Shown piece after piece: positions 50,417 to 64,000 of a DNA stretch of 64,000 nt; position 1 is the first letter of the stretch, and each line of letters starts with the position of its first letter. The position numbers and the translations under genes were made by a program. The notes beneath the pieces are model-generated. The model saw nothing but the letters and a program-made list of their open reading frames with translations, did not search any database and was not told the DNA's origin. This DNA is from Synanceia verrucosa (Eukaryota; Chordata; Actinopteri; Perciformes; Synanceiidae): assembly GCA_029721515.1 (NCBI GenBank), contig CM056553.1:5742849-5806848 (forward strand). Reading direction: 5' to 3'.

Positions 50417-53400
50417 ATTTAACACTAAAGTAAATCATTTCAATGTGTATTTTCAGCAGTTTGGCCTCATGTTCCACTGAAATGCTGTTGTTGTTTGGCT
50501 TGCCAGAGCTCATGTATTCATAGTAAATGTGAAACTTAACAAAATCACCTTTTTCTCTATGCATTGCTCATGTAGCATGCAGTGCATCGTTACTCAAACA
50601 GTGTATCTTGCTTTCAGTTTCCATTTTCTAAAATACTTAGAATACCAACTCATGAGTCACGCATGTCCACACATATCAAACCACCTCTGTTTCTTCTTTA
50701 TGTGCCACAGGAGGAGAGTGAGCTAAGCACCAGGAGCTATTGAATGGAGATGTGAAATATTCCAGCTCTGATACATTTAGAGGAGGGCGGTTAAAAACAC
50801 ACCTGTCCCAGTAATCATCGGCATAGCGCCGTCCCATGCCTGCTGGATTATGTCACCTAGCACATGGCGAGATGTGATATACGACACTATGCCAGTGGCA
50901 TACGGAGACGGAAACCCAATCACACATACTATTTTGAGAATGCATGGCTTTTCCCGACGCACAAATAGGTTTTGGGTGCAGACTGGATCCGCTCTGCCAC
51001 GGCAGGCTCACACTCGGATCCCCATGGGAGGGTATCCATTTCTACGGCCCAAATGGAATGAAAATGCACATTAGCTATTAGGTCTTATGACTGACTGGAA
51101 TGATTTTGCCAACTGTGGGTGTGTGTAGCTATCTGGGCATTGAACAGGATCTGCAGCAATCTCCATTTAATAAAATACGAGGGAAATGACCTCATACTGA
51201 AGCTCCTCAGTAATACAGGATACTGGAAAATGTTTTGTCTCGGTGCAACAGTTTCAGACCCTGTTACTCTGGTAGCTTCTAGTGGTGATCTGGAATTTCA
51301 CTCAACCGCAACACACTCACTAAAAAGAGTAATAGAGGATATACTTTAATACCACAGAATGATTTTTCAAAATGATTTTTAAGGACAGGAGTATACATAA
51401 TATCCCGTCACTTGGCCTTTTGCCTTTTCTATTCAACTCTGCAGTGAATATGATGCAACATGCAATCTGTAATTTTGTTGCAGCGTGAGGAGCTGTTGTC
51501 CTTGTACGATGTAAAAAATAACTTGGCAACCTTGATTTACTGGAAGAGTGCACTTTATTCATTCAACAGCCCAGTGCTGAAACACGCAGGCTCTTCCAGT
51601 AAGTCAGCTCAAGATGCACATATTGTTCACATTTGCTTATATTTTTTCACATCTAATTAACTGCTGAAGCATTCTTTCTACAAGTGCTTACACCATGTAC
51701 AAACAGTAGCTGATTTGTCTCTGCACATGATGCCATGCTAAATTCAATTGTATCCTACTAAAAAGGGAAACTGAGGTCCTGTTTACACAAGAACTATTGC
51801 GGGTAAAAACGTCAAAATATTTTATCGGAAGTGCCTTTCAGACGGTGACGACATTTTTGGGGCTTAGAAATGAAAAAAAAAATGGAACCACCCTCCAGAG
51901 TGGAAAACTTGAATTCCGAATACTTGAATAGCATTTCCATCAACACTACCCAAGACGCGAAACTCTGCTCAGATCTGCTCACATCGCGTACACGTTTACG
52001 TCACATACAAGTGCCAGTACAGGGAAATAACAACATGTTGGATTGTTTCCATTTGTCAGACCCTCTAGCTGCTGTGGCACTCCAATAAACATACAGAAGT
52101 CTTTCCAACAAATGAACAGAATCTGCACAGATAGTATTACTGAACAGAGAAGGATCTGTAATTACGTGCGGACATGGTGGTGTTGTATGATAGTAAATCA
52201 TGACATCATCTAGCTGCCTGACATGCATACCCAATCGAATTCCACACACTTTTGCGTCACTGTATGCACGCAGTTTTCCTCCTGAAAACGCTTGTGTAAA
52301 CGTGGAATAAAAAGTGAAGAGCAATGCCAGTTTTGCATCTTCTGTTCAGAGCGTCGTCATATAAACGTAGCCTGCTTCTGGTTGTGGTTGCGTACTTGGT
52401 GCAAGAGGTGTGGAGAGGAAACTGCTCGATGCCCAGATGTTGCGTGACTCAGCACCAGTTAAGGAATACAGCATATGACAAAGGCAGTCAAGTGGTGAAA
52501 ACACAGGCAAGTTTAAAAAGCATCTGGAATTACACACAAGAATAAGCGTCATTGGAATTAATGTGATATTTACCAACTGGTTGATAGTTTGTTTTTTTTT
52601 GCCATGGAAGACCAGCACACATCATCACATCATAGTAGGAAGCTGTAATTTACTGGAAGGTGGTGTGTATTTTGGCTACGCGGTACAGAAGCAAACATTA
52701 TGAAGTGCAGAATATTAATTCTAGAGGTGTTTGGTGAGCTAATTTCTCACAGCAGGCGTTTTGACTTGTCGTAGCAGGAAAAGCACAGGTGTTCCTAATA
52801 ACATGGCTGGACTCCATTAAGGTGTGCCAGTAGGCTGTGCCAATGGGCCAGAACGCACAACACAAGGGGGGGTGGGGGGGTCCTGGAAGTGGCATAGCTT
52901 ATTAGTCAGACATGTGGTTGACAAGTGGAAATTTTCACTGTGAGAAAGGTCTATTCAGTGTTGGAGGTGACAAGTACGTAGAAACAAGACAGTGTCTGGA
53001 AACACGGGAAAAAAACCCGTCGTGTTTATCAAAAAAAAAAAAAACATGTTGTGTAAGTTCAAGGCCTTTAATCTCAAATGTAGTTAAAGATAGTGTACTC
53101 GGTCTGGAACAAGTCCAGGTGATCATTAACATGACATAAACTGGGCAGGTCGGCACTCAAGTTTGTAATGGGAAAGGAAACACCATTTATTGGTGTTTTA
53201 TTCGTTGAATGTTTATGTGTGGACGGTTTCCGTCTTGTGTTCTGCCTGAATTTGTTTACAGATATACCTGAGCTTAAATCACACTAAACATCCTGAGCTG
53301 TAGTGATGAATCAGCAAACAACCGCTGCTGATTTGTCAAACCTATGCACAGGTACTCCATCTAAAAAGGAACCTGACAGTGTTTGCTTAACAGCTGGACC

Positions 53401-54400
53401 ATGAGAAGTGCAGTACAAACATGCAATGATGAGCAATAATGCATAATATACAGAGACATGCAGCTTCTTCTACAGAATAGCACGTTGAGGCTAAAACAGA
53501 CTGACCAGAATGTAAAACATCTTTCCAAGACTTTATCTAACTCAATTTTCCTCTTCATTGGCAAGATGGTGTGATAGCAGCTTGAAAGGACACCTTGTGA
53601 ATGAGTAATGCTGTTAGAGGAATATGACAGGTTACCAACGAGCCAGTAAGGTGTTAAGCCCCCCTCCCCCGCCTCCTTTTTCTTTTCCCTCCATATCTTG
53701 CATCTGTTCAGCTGCCTCTAATTAGGGCTTTTACAGACGACAGCATCAAGGGAACCTCGCCAACTAATGAGATGCCATTGACAAGGCAGATCTTTCATGC
53801 ACAACTCTGTTTGTCAAAATCTATCTTTCATTTTCTGCCTCGACAACCGACGTTTGTTCAACACTTTGTCTGCCTTCACACCTGTTGACAGGCCTTAGCG
53901 GAGCTTTAAAGCGGGTCACTGAGTTGGCTTGTTCTTGGTGTAGTTTGCAGCAGCGGATGCTTGTGGTGACGGATTTTTTCAGGCAGCTCATTGACATGTT
54001 TGCATGCGCGCTGTGGACGTGAAGCATTTCTTAACTCTCTGTTACTGCCTGTATCTCTGAACAGAGTCAGTTCATTCTCACTGTCTTTTTGTTTCCAGAT
54101 ACAGCTGAGAACAGGAAGCCACGTCAGTTCAGTAGCTACATAGCATACATGTTTTCTACATGCTATTAAAATTACAAAGAGACCACTAAAGCATATGAGC
54201 AAAATCCAAAACACAAGCGAGATGAGACCATAACTTGAATTCACAATAATGTGGTCTGAGGTTGTCAAAACATGGTCATTAAAAATGACTGATAGTGAAA
54301 AGAATCAAACAAATGATGACACAGAGAGGAACACTACATGAATATTATTTGAGGAAGATAGATGCTTTTGGGGTTCATGAAGGGGGCTATTGTTTTTTTA

Positions 54401-54463
54401 TCATTATTATTGCTATTATTATTATTGCTATTATTATTATTATTATTGCTATTATTATTATTA
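54401..54463. repeat. ATT/GCT trinucleotide microsatellite
   Basis: ATT units broken by GCT at regular intervals, next to TTAA MITE copy 6. Confidence 0.85.
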
Positions 54464-54483
54464 GTCCAGTGTTACTAGGAAGA

Positions 54484-54830
54484 GTCAGTGTTTTTGGCCA
54501 TTTTGAGTCATATTTCAGACCCACAGAATATTTTGTACTATGACTCTGAAAACAAAGAATAGCTCAAATGAAAGAAGAGACTCTCTATTTCATCATCAGA
54601 AAAAATATTTGTTTTTATCTTGTTCCATTCTTGTTTTATCAGAGGTAGATTAGAGGACAGTTTCACTAAAATCACAACTTTTTGTCCAGATTTTGTTTTG
54701 TGCTCTAATCTCGATCATCCCTCTTGTGCCTGCTGCCAAAAAAACACTTTGACATACACAAACATCTCTGACACTCAAGTGTTGCATTTTAAATGACATA
54801 TAAATATGTCAAGGCCACTCAAACAGTTAA
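54484..54830 (-). mobile_element. TTAA MITE, copy 6, reverse, internally deleted
   Basis: Shares TTTTGAGTCATATTTCA, TTTTGTACTATG and TTGTTCCATTCTTGTTTTAT with copy 4. It ends CCACTCAAACAGTTAA (TTAA 54827-54830). It lacks the middle segment and lies next to an ATT microsatellite. Confidence 0.72.
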
Positions 54831-55919
54831 ACAAGTGCTTATAATTGACCCAAATTTTTATTTGTAGATATTGGCTGATAATTGATCACTTCTTTGTGTG
54901 TCCAGTTATCTCACCTGGTAGAGTTATGCTATCTTCCCCCTTTGCATGGCTATATAATCTCAAAATATTGTAATAGTAATAATTTCAGGCTTACAGGGAC
55001 AGCACAGGCATAATTGGTGACACTGAAACTGACTGACATTGTTAACGAAATTAGTTTCACCTGCTGCGACAGGTCAAGACAAACTGAACAGAAACAGGTG
55101 ATGCCTTCAGGGTTACTGTTTGTTGGCTCGCTTGCCGTCTCCTCTCACCTCAAGCCTCTGTGCAGACCAGAATTCGTGGTAAGACAGCAAACAACCCTCC
55201 ACAATGTGTGACACTACTGTAGCTCCTTACTCAGTGCAACACTAACTGCACTGTGAGCATATTAGATAAAACCGAACACTGTTTAGCATGTTGTGAGTGA
55301 TGGGATAATATCCCAAACTCAAGAGTAATTAATTACGTAGTAATTACTTTTCTTGGCCGCAGCACAGCGAGCTGTTAACACAGCACAGATACCATCATCT
55401 TATAAAGTTAATGCGATGGTTTGGCACACAGTTGCTTATTTACACATATTGTAAACATAATTTATTCTGAACTGTGGTTGTGAGTACTAAGTCCAATTTT
55501 TACTGTCTTTTATGCTCTATTTTGGTCTCCACTAACTCCTGATGGAGACTCTTTGGCTGCTAAATGCTCCATTATGTCCACCAGCTAGTTGCTAACTATC
55601 TGCTATTTGGTGCTGAGTTCATCACTATAAGCAACACATCTCACATTGCACAGTACTTTCATCCATTGTTAATATCGAAATAGTGATCTCAGGCTTTCAG
55701 GTATAATATTTATTAATCTGTGTGATATGTAAAGAGATATTCAGTCTTGGTGGTAATGTGTTTATGATTTATTAGAGACTCTGCCTCATACATATGCTAC
55801 TGTAATTACTGGTTGCTGCTTCAACCATTAGTAGGAATTGATGTGTGAAGTTTTTAGGAAAAAGTGTTTACCCAAATATAAATATGAACTTTATAAAAGA
55901 GCCGGAGATAATGCAACCA

Positions 55920-56570
55920 TTTATCAGGAAAGTAATTGCAGGGCTTTAAGTGCAGCTTCATGAATATTCATTGTTTTCGAAGATAAAAGAGGCTTTTAGC
56001 GGCTGGCAGTTTTATTTCTGTTTATGTTTTCCTGATAACAATTGCGTCAAACAACAAGGTTATATTTAGTGCCAAATGGACACAGATGATTGGAAGGCTT
56101 TTTTATGAGGCCTTTTGTGAGACAGTGGACAGTCAGAGGTTCAATGACCAGAGAAGACGATCAAAAAGGCAAACTGGGAGCTAAGTGCTGAGCGCGTCCA
56201 TTTACTTGTCATTTCTCAAAATGATTCCCCAAACATGTGACATCACATTTCTCCTCAGCAGACACTGGAAATGGTGAAATGGTTTAGTAACTAGAGAGAC
56301 TTAATTACATTTGTTTTGATAAATAGAGACTAGCGGTTTGATGAGCTACAATTACATCAAGGAATTAGTTAAGTTGGTGTGTAAATACTAATCACTTAGC
56401 TTTTTCAATTACAGCGACAGCTGTTTCATTTAGTTGGTCGAGGTGTTTATATGGGGCAGACAAATGAGAATCATTATTGTTTGCCTTCATTATTGGCACT
56501 GAATTAGTCTGAAACAGCCAGACAGAGCTCCAGATGAAGCGGGTCAGTGAATCCACAGGTTCATTTGCTG
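55920..56570. promoter_or_regulatory. possible conserved non-coding block (weak)
   Basis: Unique, repeat-free AT-rich DNA with many homeodomain-type TAAT/ATTA cores and CAGCTG-like E-boxes (e.g. CGACAGCTGTTTCA) inside pdgfc intron 1. Composition alone cannot prove conservation. Confidence 0.15.
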
Positions 56571-59500
56571 TTCAATAAGGTGTTTTATGTTTTTTTTTCC
56601 CACCCAAACCAATCAGTGGGGAGTAATAAATCAATCCAACCACAATCAATGTGGATGTAGTTTATGAATATAAGAGCTATGTAGGAAAATGTGTATCATT
56701 CATTAATTTGTTTTTCAAAACAAAATCGAAACTAAAAAAAAACAAATTAGGACTTACTTTTATTTATATTGTATTACTCAATATTCGTTCCCAAAACCAA
56801 AGTGAAAAAACGAATAATGATTCAAATCAATGTGTCAATTTCCACTAAACGGGGAACACCGTCAACATGCCAACGCCTGCCGAAACAAATCGACAGAGCT
56901 TCTGTTTTCGTCAGATGTCGGCACACGATGCATGAATTCAAGACAGAGCAGATCGTGTGGGACAGGCACTAAAACTTGTTATATCGCGTGATTGTACGTG
57001 AATTCGCGAGATCTAGTTAGTCAGCGAGATGTCGTTCTTGCGGCTCCAGCTGCCTGCCGACTGCTGTCAGCGTTGTTCCGCATCCAGTGGAAATTAGAGG
57101 TTAGTCCCACCTAAATCCAGACTGGCAAAGAGTAAAAAGAGACAGAGACAGAAGAGGAGAGAGTGAGATGAAGCAAATTATCAAGGATTTTTAAGTTGTA
57201 ACTTTGCTTCCTGTAAACACTCCAGGGTATTCTTTTAAACAGTGCTGCTATAGTGTTTTAAATCCCTAGGAAACCCTTGGATGAATGATTCAACAGAGAG
57301 CTCCTCTTTGTGCAACATTGCAATTATACAATAATTGTATTCCCCTCTTATGGGAATTAACCTGCAGACACAAAGTCACTGCCCTCGCCTGCAGACGTTT
57401 CCCCTCAGAAACATCAATTTTCCCTTTTCCTAATCCTCAAATTGCTACTCATGTCAGCCCTGAACATCCGGGCAAACGCTTGCTTCGTTTAGCAAAGCTA
57501 GCCCGTCGGCAAGTTGTTATGCTGGGATGTATGCACATACACAGACATTTTTCCTTGGAGTTTGGAGGCATGATTTTAGTTTTGGCATCGATGGTTTGTA
57601 TAAAGCAGTAGGTTGGTTGGTGGTGACTGAATTATTAGCAAAGGAAGCTTTTGACCAGGGGGTTGTCTGGTTGAATCCTGTGAGAATTTCCGGCCAGTAA
57701 ATTGGACACACTCCTCACCTCTTAACAAACCTCCGTCACAGTGAGTTTGGCCAAAGCTGTGGCTGTACTGGGCAGTAACAGGTCTGTTTCTGTGTGAGCG
57801 AGAGCAGGATGTTACAGGAAAAGAGCAGTTGTGCTCACCAAACCCTCCCTTGGTAAATAGAGGTTGAAAGGAGTATACTTTCATTACCCTGAGTTCTGCA
57901 CGGCAACTCTTCTCCAGACAACTGGGCCAAAAGGTTACAGAGGCTTGGTGAGGTGGCAGTAATTAGAGATTCGGGGCAACCCGCTTAAAGAGATCGATCT
58001 GTATCTGGAAACACGACCATCACTGCCACAATTAAATCTTTTCCTTGTCTCCTTGTCTGCTGCTTTGAATTAATCATTCAATTTGCCATGACTGAAAAAT
58101 AAAAAGGTCTTTACCCAGCGCTCAGAGCATCTTAAAGGGTTGTGTTTGCAATGTAAATTGTTTGATTTTTTGGGGGGAATTGCAGACAGCTGTTGTGATT
58201 AAATGGCTATTACTCTGTGGCTACAATACGCAAAATTTTTAAGAACCAGAAAATTTGGAACAGCAAGCATTGGGAGGTCTACGTTACTTGGATTTTCTTG
58301 ATTTAAGATCGGATTAAATTAATGGGATAAGGGGAGAAAGATGTGTGAAGACAGATTCACTGAGTGTGTGAACTTGGATGTTATCCAAGTTGCAACATAG
58401 GTTTTACTGAGACTCCAGCTCAGCCCCAGATCACTTTAGAAACCATTACTGAACACTTCCAAAGTGTTCACTGCTGATTTGAGTGTTTCTGTGTCGGAGC
58501 CAGGGAGCTACAAAGTGGACTGTGATCAGCTATCAATCCCCTCTGCTCCAGTCACTGCAGAACCTGCATCTTTGATCAGCCTTAATCGCAGTGTCTGGAT
58601 CCCGTACGGCAAAGCTGTCTACCAATCTGGCTCGCCACAGATCAAACTGTAATTTTCTCCAAACATCCAGCTGTCCAGCTCACAGATGTGACTACAAAGC
58701 AGCCTGGAGCTCCCGTCCACAGCTGTGGAGAGAAGTTTAAAAAAGATGTGGTTCATCTGTCAACGCCTGGTTCCCAGCCAGAAGGGGAAGTTAAGATGGA
58801 CCGTCTCCTAGTGTTTGTGAAAAACATCTTCTAGCTTTTTCACTTGATTTTTTTGTGCTAACTTATCATTGCAGCAAACGCATAATTAGCGTAAATATTG
58901 ATTCTGAGTTTGACAAAAGGGTTGCGATGGATCATCGTGCGGTAAAGGAGGTGTAAGTCTACAAAGAGACTTATAGACCTACATAAGGTTATAACCAGTG
59001 TGGGTATACTCTGACCCCATGTGTGGCTACATGAAGTGTGCAGGGATTTTAGCTCGATGAAACGAAATGTTACTGGTCCGTCTTCAGTGGAAAATTTTGA
59101 CAGTTTAACATAAAACTATGCATTTTAGTGATATTTAGACTATAATTCCCATATATGTGAAATAAACAACATGACAGTTACTTGGTAGAGGAAGCACTGA
59201 ATGAATAAATCCAAAGTTTACTTAAGAAATATGAGCTAATATAGGAGAAAAGTGAGCTAGCTTATAAACTAAGGATAAAGCTAGGAATAGCTAACAGGCT
59301 AATGTTCTAGAACTTTCCATCAAATGAACCACTAACAGCCCCATCTTATCTATGAAAGAACTGGTGACAAACTGTCCACCCTTCACCTCTTTCTCCTTTT
59401 TTTTTACTGCTTTACTTTTGAGACATCCTGCCGTCTCCTCCTCCACAGGCTAAGTCCACACCTGTCAAGTATCCCATTTTGGCCAGGAAAGTCCTGTATT

Positions 59501-59897
59501 TTACCCTTCTTTCCCGCCATCCTCCAGTATTAGCATTTTCCCGTAAATTTCCTGTATTTTAACCTGCATTATTAAAAAATAATGATACGGCCCAGGCCCG
59601 GGTGAAGTTAAAAAACCAGCCTCGCGATAACTGCCTCCTGCAGTAGCCTACTACAGGTACTTGTTGCGAGGTTCGTGTGTGAGGTCAGATGATGAGAGAC
59701 AACGTGAGGAAAAAAGAAAAAAACATGGATGGATGATGGACGCCACAGACGGAGAAGGCACTCCTGCCAAAAAAAAAACCCTCTTGTAAATACAGCGATC
59801 AGTGGGACAGTGAATATCCTTTTCTGAAGAGTAGCAGGGTGGGGGACAGTCACGCGTTTTGTAGGATTTGTAACTGAGACTTTAGCATCTCGCACGG

Positions 59898-60477
59898 GCA
59901 GGCCCGTCGCAACCGGGTAGGCAAAATAAGCAATTGCCTAGGGCCCCCAGCTGAAAGGGGCCCCCCTGATAACAACTGGTTATATATTCAACAGCAACGA
60001 CAACTTTGTGAGTGCGGCAACGCCTCCTTAAATTCTATGACTGAAAAGTGTAATGACAGTTATCGAAATCCCCCTCGAGGGGGCCCCTCTCCTATAGTTT
60101 GACAGCAGCAACCAAGACGCCAAGGCTCACGAGCAGCAGTTGTAGACATTTTGCACATGACTGCCTCTTCGTGTAAGGAAGTTAATTTTATGTGTTTTTA
60201 CACTTTGTGCACTTTGTGTTGGTAGATGAAATTGAAACATTGCTAATAAAGCAGTGTGTGTTCACTGTAAACATTTTGTATTGTGTTAATGTTATTTGCA
60301 TATTTTGTATTATATTTCAGTCTTATTTTTATATTAATATATACTGTATTTATAGTTATATAGTTATTGTACAATGTTATATGTTTAGTAACAGTCTGTA
60401 TATAAACATATTTGTTTATATATATGGGGGGGTCCCCCTTTTCACCTAGGGCCCCCAAATACCCTGAAACGGCCCTG
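59898..60477. mobile_element. MITE-like repeat with CCTAGGGCCCCC motifs
   Basis: Left GGCAGGCCCGTCGCAACCGG with CCTAGGGCCCCCAGCTGAAA. Right CACCTAGGGCCCCCAAATAC and ACGGCCCTGCGC, an imperfect inverted end. The middle is AT-rich. Confidence 0.5.
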
Positions 60478-60673
60478 CGCAAAGGGGAAGGAATGATGTA
60501 AGTCAGCACGAGAAATCTGCCAAGCACATGTGTGGGCTGGAGGCACAAAAACATGCCCAGGTCTCTTTTGTGTTTTCATTTAGGCTATAATGAATGTTCA
60601 CAGCATGTCAATGTCAACAAAGGTAGGCCTATCATTGGCTTTATGCACAGCTCCATTACTTCCTGAACTTCAG

Positions 60674-60820
60674 CCAGCTCCTTCATTTCCTGTCTTACAT
60701 TAATTGGACAAACTGATTAATCCAGGTGTGTCTGGTTATTGTTGTTGTGATTACTGAGGTCAGGCACATCTGGATTAATCAGTTTGTCCAATAATAGCAG
60801 ACAGGAAACAAAGGAGCTGG
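60674..60820. repeat. 147-bp fold-back (inverted repeat)
   Basis: Two arms of about 60 bp (60674-60733 and 60761-60820). A 23-bp core is perfectly complementary: 60703-60725 with 60770-60792 (GGACAAACTGATTAATCCAG within it). Loop about 27 nt. Confidence 0.75.
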
Positions 60821-63800
60821 CAGTGTATCACGTAGACTACACCACTGGCTCTAACTTGTTGAGTGGGCTGACAGTCAAACAAACATGAAATATATTTGTG
60901 TTTGTGTAACATTATTGCTGTTTATTGAAGGTTTCAGCAACTTTTATGTGGTATTTCAAACTTGGTTATTGCTGCTGTGTTTCTGCACAGCATCCTGTAG
61001 AGAGCACTTGTTTATCACTGTCATGGTGTTACCTTAACTTTTGCACAAATTTTCAGCAACTGAGAGGTATTTATCAAAAGAAATGGTTATTTTAAGAGAT
61101 TTTTTATCTCAAATATAAAAGACTGCAAGATCCATGTTATTTCATAAATGAAAAAGGAGAAATACTGAGGTTGGATGGATATTCTGGCTGAATTTGGTGC
61201 TGATATTATGTCTAAATCCAGGCTCAGGAGCTCAGACGCAAAATACCAGAGGGTCAACACAACTGGACTGCTGTAGTGAAAAGACTGACACCCAATATTC
61301 CTTTCTCTGGATGACAAACACAAGTGTGGGCACTAATTAGAGGCTTCAAAACATCATTGAGGGGTGGGGAACCATTGTAACCTGAGGAGAAGCTGTTGTG
61401 TGGTGACGGGTTTCAGTCGCGGCCTGAGGAGCTGAAAAATGTCTTCAGTTTAGCTTTGGTGTGTCTGCTTCTCACAAAACATCACATGTGCTTGTACACT
61501 TCTGTGCATTCCCTATTATTAGCAGCCCGCTGCTGCGGCTTTACAAAACCTTATCACAATTTCTTATCATTTCTCAGATAACACTTGCATTGCATTAATG
61601 TCATAGCACTTATGGAGGTTAAATCCTTCATGGGCTTGAGGCCATGTTATGTTGTTCAACTTTGGCTATTTTTAGAGGAAGGATTTGTTTCTGTTTTTAG
61701 TTTAGGGCTTGTCATATTTATCACACCAGCATCATTTCCGCCTTGATTTTAAATTCCTACACATCCAAAAGTCGATGTACACTCAAAAAAGCCAAACTGG
61801 GTGTCTGACATTAAACTAAGTGTAACAGAGCTTCTACCATATAAAGTCATGTTTTGTGGTTTAGCATCATGAAGTAATCTTATTTTAGCATGATGTGCAA
61901 TAATTTAACAAGGTGTAAACTAATTTACTTTGACAGAACCTTTGGGTAAGATAGCAAATTGCATGTACAACTCCAGAGCAGGTGTGACAGTAGTGTGCTA
62001 CAGTAGTGGGGAGTTTTAGAAACTTTACTTCCTGAAGTTCAAAACACATGCTGAGAATCGGTAATGTTCACTATGGAAGACGGTAAGCCAAGTCCTTTAC
62101 TTGACTTAAAATAACTTTGACTTCAAAATAAACCACTGCACAGAAGTGTCATAGAACATGTTATTGTCCGCTCTATAATTTTGAACAATTAATTTCTTCA
62201 CTGAATGTTTTCGTAGTGTGCTCACTAAATTAGCGCATTATAACTGGGTGGAAATACTTCCCATATTTTTTATGTTCATCCAATAAATGATTATTTTGAG
62301 TGTTGCTCCTGCTGCAGGAAGTCAAAAATACATTGACAGCATTATGATACTGTTAATTTGTGACCATTATCAAATACTTTTTAGGCAGCTGCATGTAATA
62401 TACAGACAGGTAATTCATGTACTCAAATAAAAAAGTGAGGCCTCACAGTGTGACTGTGTAAACAGTCTAAACATGCCCACACACACAAAGTATTGGTGTC
62501 AGGTTAGGCCATCTGATCTAACCTGCAGATGTTTTACTTGCCCGTGCAGCAGGTGTCAACAGATATCTGTCCTGCCACTTGGCCAGGTTGACCTCATGGT
62601 TAGGGAGAGACCACCCCTCAGCCAGGCGACCTCTGCAGCACCCCTGCTGCAAATGATCTGCCCTGCTGACGTTTTCATTACAACCCTGCCCTCTTCAGGG
62701 TCACTGATCTGACCTCCCTGTAGGTAGAGGGACGTGGAAATGGAGCATTTCATAGTACGGATCAATAAAGTATCACATTATTGGATTACGACACAGCAAA
62801 ACCAAGGGGCTCGGCCCTTTCAGTGCTCGCACTGATTACATCTGTGGTGACCTTTGACCCCCCCTCAATTAAAGGGATTTCATGGGTCATATTTGTCCAC
62901 CTGTTGATGAGGACTTAAAGTTTCAGAGTTTATTAGTGTGATGAACAGCTTGTCTGAGAGTCCTGCTACTGGTTGTCTTTATGGATCTTCACATGTCTTA
63001 ATAACCTACCAGACATGCTCTTATCTCTGTCATGACCAGTGATTTATCATATTTGTCATCACACAGAGACTTAAAATTATCCGTCTTAATGTGAAGCAGG
63101 TTAATACTGGTTTTTATGTATTGCCTTTTTTCCTTTCATGGTGAAAATTCTGGCAAAATGTGAATTCATTTAAATTTATTTCTACTGTGAGGAATGTGAG
63201 GAGTAGATAGGACAGTTAGTATTGGTGAGCCCCCTACAGGTTTTGGGCCCAACTGCATGTCCAACGGTTGTTACTGGAGCTTTCATGGCATGTGGCAAAA
63301 CACCAAACTCTCTATATAATATACTCTATAATATTTGCTTGGCAACAATGGACACACTGAAGCAGTGACTTGGCTGATGACAGAAGCAGACAATCAGATT
63401 GTTAAATTACATATTAGCATCATTAGCAAATGTATTTTTATTTTGTTATTTTCCAGTGTGACCTACAATAAGCGAGCAAGGTAGAGATCTGTTGTTTCTT
63501 TTGCTCAAGGGCACTTCAGCAGGTATTCAGCAGAGTTTGAAGATGGACGCAGTGATCGATATTATCTGTGATATTCTGCCATGTGTCATGTGGGGAGATA
63601 AGCAAGATGTGTTGATCTTCCTGTCAATCAAACTTGTATTGATTTCAAGATATACATAGAAATATTAGTAGCAGAAACATTATGCCAACACTATTAGCTG
63701 ATGACAGGGTTGTGTATTGTAACATATATATATTTTGGTGAGCTCCTGCTATTTTTCTGCCCTCATCTCAGTGACCTCAGCAGGGAATTTGAGTGTAAAA

Positions 63801-64000
63801 CCAGTCACACCTGCTTCCTTTTCAGCCCGACACACAGGAGCATGTGCCTGCCTGGCACATCAAATGTTACAGAAGTGTCCCACGCAGCCAAATTATTTTT
63901 TAATGGTATGAAAGATTCCCATGGTGTGTTTCAGCCCCTTTTTTTGCCCCACTGACTATAAAACCCCAAAGCAATAAATATCCTAAGCAGGGTGGGGAAT

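Larger units (their letters stand above)
41497..64000 (+). other. pdgfc: pdgfc intron 1 (continues past the window)
   Basis: From the 41497 donor to the window end I found no frame resembling the CUB domain (no HSPRFPHTYPRN-like or DDICKYDFVEV-like run) and no other recognisable exon. The stretch holds TTAA MITE copies (43663-44075, 48493-48946, 54484-54830), hAT-like MITEs, a fold-back at 60674-60820, a 12-bp hairpin at 46149-46175, a hAT-like fragment near 46214, a possible MITE at about 51776-52370 (a GTTTACAC-type end), microsatellites, and long unique AT-rich sequence. Small frames are taken as chance. Confidence 0.6.

Noticed and set aside
41497..64000. Search for the pdgfc CUB exon
   Set aside because: No frame with the expected CUB residues and splice sites was found by eye; probably beyond the window.

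Overview
This is vertebrate nuclear DNA, most likely from a teleost fish. It holds two split genes. The introns are short compared with mammals, and there are many small TIR-bearing DNA-transposon relics, AT and GT microsatellites and fish-type SINE/LINE tails. There are no bacterial-style gene runs, CRISPR arrays or rRNA genes. Assignments rest on recognising protein families by eye; no database search was run.

Gene 1 (minus strand, 28831 down to 3053) is the glycine receptor beta subunit gene, glrb. All nine coding exons can be placed with splice sites and phases that join into one 496-residue reading frame, about the length of the mammalian protein. Order from the 5' end: signal-peptide exon (28710-28831), 25382-25488, 23755-23822, 16171-16397, the Cys-loop exon (15131-15213), 13906-14046, TM1/TM2 (9714-9866), TM2/TM3 and start of the intracellular loop (6099-6391), and gephyrin-binding loop plus TM4 (3053-3349). 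A likely untranslated first exon and promoter lie in a CpG-richer island at about 31.4-32.1 kb. The intron after residue 76 has a GC donor. The channel-lining 6' residue of TM2 is Leu, where mammalian beta has Phe.

Gene 2 (plus strand) begins at about 41 kb. A signal-peptide exon (41385-41496) matches the start of platelet-derived growth factor C (pdgfc), so the two genes sit head to head about 9 kb apart, as GLRB and PDGFC do in human. I found no CUB-domain exon up to 64000, so 41497-64000 is read as pdgfc intron 1.

The remainder is non-coding and rich in mobile-element relics. The clearest are: a TTAA-flanked piggyBac-like MITE family with six copies; a fold-back family with three copies, one bracketed by a direct duplication; a MITE in the glrb 3' untranslated region; a tRNA-derived SINE with a 12-bp target-site duplication; and several hAT-like MITEs. 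I saw no convincing new enzyme system, operon or defence locus. The points most worth checking are the GC-AG intron, the TM2 6' substitution, the MITE-supplied poly(A) signal and the TTAA MITE family.
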